Below, in pieces: positions 61,198 to 64,000 of a stretch of DNA of 64,000 nt. The DNA is from Calothrix sp. PCC 7716 (lineage in GTDB: Bacteria > Cyanobacteriota > Cyanobacteriia > Cyanobacteriales > Nostocaceae). Made by a program: the position numbers and the translations under genes. How positions within the stretch are numbered: the first letter of the stretch is position 1; every line of letters begins with the position of its first letter. The stretch is taken from positions 7,878,580 to 7,942,579 of the forward strand of contig NZ_AP025018.1 in NCBI RefSeq assembly GCF_019977735.1, written 5' to 3'. The notes beneath the pieces were generated by a model. That model made no database searches. It was given only the letters and a program-made list of their open reading frames with translations, and was not told the origin of the DNA.

Positions 61198-62862
61198 ATG
61201 CCTGAAAGTAAGTCAAAATTTTTAATCCCAGCGATAGGTGCTGCGGCTGTAGCAGTTGGTGGTATTGCTGCCTACATGTATTTTTTCAAGGGTCCTTCTG
61301 GTGATAGTTCTGGCGCCATAGCGAGCGCGCGGGTAGTTCCAGATGACGCACTAGTAGCCACATATATAACAACTGACCCACAAGCTTGGTCTAAACTGTC
61401 GCAGTTTGGTACACCAGAAGCTCAAAAAGTTGTATCTAATTCATTAGAAGCTTTTAATAAGACAACATTAGCTGATGGTAATATTTCATACGAAAAAGAC
61501 TTAAAGCCTTGGATAGGTGGTGTAATGGTAGCGCTTCTACCATCACCACTAAAACCGACTCAAACAACCCCTCAAGCAACCCAAGAACCAAACGTTTTGA
61601 TGGTAGTTGGCATTAAAGATAAAGTTAGCGCTTTAAATCTTGCAAATCGCTTAAAATCGCAAAAAGACGTAAAAAGCCAAGAAATTGATTATAAAGGTGA
61701 AAAAATCACCGAAACCCAAGGACAGGGTAAACCTACATACAGCGCTATTGTAAACAATAATAATTACTTAGTATTCTCCCAAGATAAAAGAGCCATCGAA
61801 CAAGCTATAGATACCGTTAAAGGCGAACCCTCATTTGCGAGTAAACAAGGCGCCAGCGAAATTTTTAACAAAGGTGTCGATGTTCAAAACGCAGTTGCTC
61901 AAATATATGTGCCAGATTATGCCAGTATGTTTGAGCAATTAATCAAAAATAGTTCTCAAGCAACACAGATACCTCGCCAAACTTTAGACCAGTTAAAGCA
62001 AGTTAAATCAATGGTTGCAGGTATTGGCATTGATAATGAAGGCGTGCGGATGAAAGCTGTAGCGAACATTGACCCCAAACTTTTAAAGTATAAATATGAA
62101 CCAAGTTCTTCTAAAATAGTTTCTCAGTTCCCAGCAAACACACTCGCTTTGGTCAGTGGGCAAGGAATTAGCCGCTGGTGGAAAGCAGTTAGCGAAGAAT
62201 CTAAAAATTATCCAGAACTAAACCAAGCACTTCAGCAAGCGCGGGGACAACTTCAATCTGTAAGTCTAGATTTAGACAAAGATGTTTTTGGTTGGATGGA
62301 CGGCGAATTTGGATTAGCAGCAATACCTTCTGACCAAGGAGTTTTAGCAGGTTTTGGATTTGGTGGCGCCTTTGTATTTGACACAAGCGACCGCAAAACA
62401 GCCGAAGCAACTTTTTCAAAAATCGACAATATAGTTAAAACACAAAACGTAAATGTGCAAGCGCGTAAAATAGGTGATAGAGACATAACCGAATGGCAAA
62501 TACCCAACCAAGGTGGACTACTAGCACATGGTTGGCTTGACCAAGACACAGTTTTTATCGCATTAGGTGGCCCCATCGCCGATACCCTTGCAGTTCAAAG
62601 CAAACAGCCATTAGACAATAGCGACTCATTTAAAGCCATCACAGGGTCATTACAAAAGCCCAACGGTGGATACTTATATATAGATATGGATAAAACCATG
62701 TCGATAGTCAACAAATTCGCAACCGCAGCAGCTCCAATACCACCCGTCACAGCAGCAATTCTCAACTCAATTCGTGGAATAGGGATAACAGCCAATAGTA
62801 ACAACGAATCAACAACCCAAATGGAAATGTTGTTATCACTCAAACCAAAAACTCCAAAATAG
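61198..62862 (+). CDS. DUF3352-family membrane-anchored protein
   Basis: A 554-residue protein with an N-terminal membrane anchor (about 8-30, FLIPAIGAAAVAVGGIAAYMYFF) and a large extracytoplasmic part. Family features: VVPDDALVATYITTDPQAWSKLSQFGTPEAQK, PWIGGVMVALLP, NNYLVFSQDKRAIEQAIDTV, and ALVSGQGISRWW. DUF3352 proteins are widespread in cyanobacteria without an assigned function. No enzyme motif is seen; beta-rich ligand-binding or structural role is possible. A hairpin with AACGGATGAGT/ACTCATCCGTT follows the stop. Start ATG 61198 follows AAGGAT. Confidence 0.88.
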   Translation: MPESKSKFLIPAIGAAAVAVGGIAAYMYFFKGPSGDSSGAIASARVVPDDALVATYITTDPQAWSKLSQFGTPEAQKVVSNSLEAFNKTTLADGNISYEKDLKPWIGGVMVALLPSPLKPTQTTPQATQEPNVLMVVGIKDKVSALNLANRLKSQKDVKSQEIDYKGEKITETQGQGKPTYSAIVNNNNYLVFSQDKRAIEQAIDTVKGEPSFASKQGASEIFNKGVDVQNAVAQIYVPDYASMFEQLIKNSSQATQIPRQTLDQLKQVKSMVAGIGIDNEGVRMKAVANIDPKLLKYKYEPSSSKIVSQFPANTLALVSGQGISRWWKAVSEESKNYPELNQALQQARGQLQSVSLDLDKDVFGWMDGEFGLAAIPSDQGVLAGFGFGGAFVFDTSDRKTAEATFSKIDNIVKTQNVNVQARKIGDRDITEWQIPNQGGLLAHGWLDQDTVFIALGGPIADTLAVQSKQPLDNSDSFKAITGSLQKPNGGYLYIDMDKTMSIVNKFATAAAPIPPVTAAILNSIRGIGITANSNNESTTQMEMLLSLKPKTPK

Positions 62863-62873
62863 GCAATGGATAC

Positions 62874-62906
62874 AACGGATGAGTAATAATAAATAACTCA
62901 TCCGTT
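62874..62906. terminator. Hairpin AACGGATGAGT/ACTCATCCGTT
   Basis: A perfect 11-bp stem with an AT-rich 11-base loop right after the DUF3352 stop codon, related to the nested hairpin at 10441. A short U-run is lacking, so termination is inferred from position only. Confidence 0.5.
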
Positions 62907-63015
62907 ACATCTGTTTATTCACATACATGCTTTTTTAACTTTTTGATGAAGCGGCTTTAGATTAGGATTGATTTTATTGAGATTTTACATCCTCGTCGTC
63001 AAAGAACCGAATTTT

Positions 63016-63933
63016 ATGACTGCTGCGCTTAAAAACACTCCAGATATAGCATCACGTTTAGTAAACAGGGTACTAGCGATTAAACCATTGGCTCACTTTG
63101 CCAAACACCAAGCGCGTCAAATGATGATAAAACGCGCGCATGAACTTGGTGTACCCTGGAAAAACGAAGTTGACACATTAAAAGCCCGTGACTGGCAATC
63201 TGATCTAGTTCAAGTCAAAAATCCCGATTTATCATACCCAGAGTATTATCTAACTTCTTTTCATGCTTACGAAAGTGGTAATATGAGTTGGTTAGCAGCT
63301 TTTGAAGTCGAATCTGCTGCATATGCTGTCCATGCAAAAATCTGGCAAGATGCAGGTGCCCAAGGTGATACAAAACTGCGCCAAAATTATCACAATATTC
63401 TTAAAAAGCATATACCAAACCCACCTCAAACTATTCTCGACATCGGGTGTAGTGTTGGTATGAGTACTTTTGCACTGCAAGATTTATATCCAAACGCACA
63501 AGTTACAGGTTTAGATTTATCACCTTACTTTTTGGCTGTTGCTCATTATCGCGCGCAGGAACGACAAAGCAAAATTAACTGGGTTCATGCAGCAGCAGAG
63601 TCAACTGGTTTACCTGATGCTTCGTTTGATTTAATTTCAATATTTCTTGTTTGTCACGAATTACCACAAACTGCCACAAAACAAATTTTTGCTGAAGCGC
63701 GAAGGCTACTACGTCCGAACGGTCATTTAGCAATAATGGACATGAATCCGAAGGCAGAAGCGTTTAAAATGATGCCTGCTTATGTATTCACGTTGCTCAA
63801 AAGTACAGAACCTTATTTAGACGATTATTTTGGCTTGGATATAGAACAAGCATTAATTGAAACAGGTTTTACGGCGCCTGTCATTGCTTCTAATAGTCCT
63901 CGTCACCGTACTATTATCGCTAAAGTTGTATAA
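63016..63933 (+). CDS. Class I SAM-dependent methyltransferase
   Basis: A 305-residue enzyme; ATG 63016 (MTAALKNTPDIASRLVN) was preferred over a TTG 16 codons upstream. An N-terminal helical region of about 125 residues (RQMMIKRAHELGVPWKNEV, DLSYPEYYLTSFHAYE) precedes the methyltransferase core. Motif I TILDIGCSVGMSTFAL, acidic loop VTGLDLSP, FDLISIFLVCHELP (motif II) and RLLRPNGHLAIMDMNP (motif III). This two-part form is common in cyanobacteria (Methyltransf_11/25 with a long N-terminal extension). Substrate unknown; it may act on a lipid or quinone-like molecule, by analogy with UbiE-type relatives only. Confidence 0.88.
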   Translation: MTAALKNTPDIASRLVNRVLAIKPLAHFAKHQARQMMIKRAHELGVPWKNEVDTLKARDWQSDLVQVKNPDLSYPEYYLTSFHAYESGNMSWLAAFEVESAAYAVHAKIWQDAGAQGDTKLRQNYHNILKKHIPNPPQTILDIGCSVGMSTFALQDLYPNAQVTGLDLSPYFLAVAHYRAQERQSKINWVHAAAESTGLPDASFDLISIFLVCHELPQTATKQIFAEARRLLRPNGHLAIMDMNPKAEAFKMMPAYVFTLLKSTEPYLDDYFGLDIEQALIETGFTAPVIASNSPRHRTIIAKVV

Positions 63934-63949
63934 ATTAAATTATTTTTTT

Positions 63950-63978
63950 GTGTCATGCTGAACGCAGTGAAGCATCTT
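63950..63978. repeat. Dispersed GTCATGCTGAACGCAGTGAAGCATC-type repeat (partial)
   Basis: GTGTCATGCTGAACGCAGTG followed by AAGCATCT is an imperfect palindrome of a type known to be dispersed in bacterial genomes. It lies downstream of the methyltransferase gene near the window end. Confidence 0.55.
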
Positions 63979-64000
63979 AACATATAGTTGTATATAGCGA

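Noticed and set aside
1-64000. tRNA, rRNA or tmRNA genes
   Set aside because: All longer non-coding gaps were read on both strands and no cloverleaf or conserved rRNA segment was noticed; a short RNA could still be missed without a covariance search.

Overview
The window comes from a cyanobacterium, most likely a filamentous Nostocales relative (Calothrix/Rivularia/Nostoc-like). Evidence: a photosystem I subunit gene (psaK), the phycobilisome-degradation gene nblA, several proteins of cyanobacterial type (TPM-domain protein, DUF3352, secreted M48 protease), abundant heptanucleotide tandem repeats (GTGCTGA and GGAGTTA types, the STRR repeats known from heterocystous cyanobacteria), and a low-GC background dotted with one iterated palindrome. 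That palindrome is GGCGCC (nearly 90 copies by eye), not the classical HIP1 GCGATCGC, which I did not see. No rRNA, tRNA, CRISPR array or intact insertion sequence was found. LAYOUT. 1-11.2 kb: housekeeping and photosynthesis genes (Ap4A phosphorylase-like, TPM protein, precorrin-8X methylmutase family, dapB, psaK, secreted M48 protease, a UbiB-type kinase followed closely by a PP2C phosphatase, nblA). 11.5-16.3 kb: signalling, with a Ser/Thr kinase and a multi-PAS hybrid histidine kinase. 16.4-24.7 kb: metabolism and envelope (anmK, purN, a TonB-dependent receptor behind a paired palindromic operator, a small outer-membrane barrel, murJ, a pentapeptide-repeat protein). 24.8-26.1 kb: a histidine kinase that looks truncated and chimeric. 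26.4-29.1 kb: divergent LytR-CpsA-Psr ligase and mannose-1-phosphate guanylyltransferase genes. 29.4-33.6 kb: second UbiB-type kinase, a tail-anchored coiled-coil protein, a small secreted zinc protease, and a PD-(D/E)XK-like protein. 34-35.9 kb: an ABC-2 type exporter with one permease. 36.2-56.8 kb: a ~20 kb surface-polysaccharide locus, all on the minus strand. 57.7-64 kb: small membrane protein, M1 aminopeptidase with HEAT repeats, DUF3352 protein, methyltransferase. HOW THE GENES WORK TOGETHER. The polysaccharide locus holds eight recognisable glycosyltransferases of GT2/GT4 type plus a GlfT2-like galactofuranosyltransferase, UDP-galactopyranose mutase (glf), a methyltransferase, a Wzm/Wzt export pair whose ATPase carries a C-terminal glycan-binding type domain, a Wzy/WaaL-like polymerase or ligase, and a Wzc-like co-polymerase/tyrosine kinase. 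It therefore combines parts of ABC-dependent and Wzx/Wzy-dependent export and should make a galactofuranose-containing surface glycan. The nearby LCP and ManC genes could supply attachment and GDP-mannose. MOST NOTABLE. (a) GGCGCC as the iterated palindrome together with strong GATC depletion. (b) A ~67 bp palindrome-ended element in four copies. (c) Heptamer arrays read in frame inside three enzymes, and supplying ribosome-binding sites or stop codons to others. (d) A chimeric two-ATPase-domain histidine kinase. (e) The galactofuranose locus. (f) Two TATGAC-N5-GTCATA operators exactly 33 bp apart before the TonB receptor. (g) A possible TnpB fossil between polysaccharide genes. I did not find a clear new defence or mobile system.
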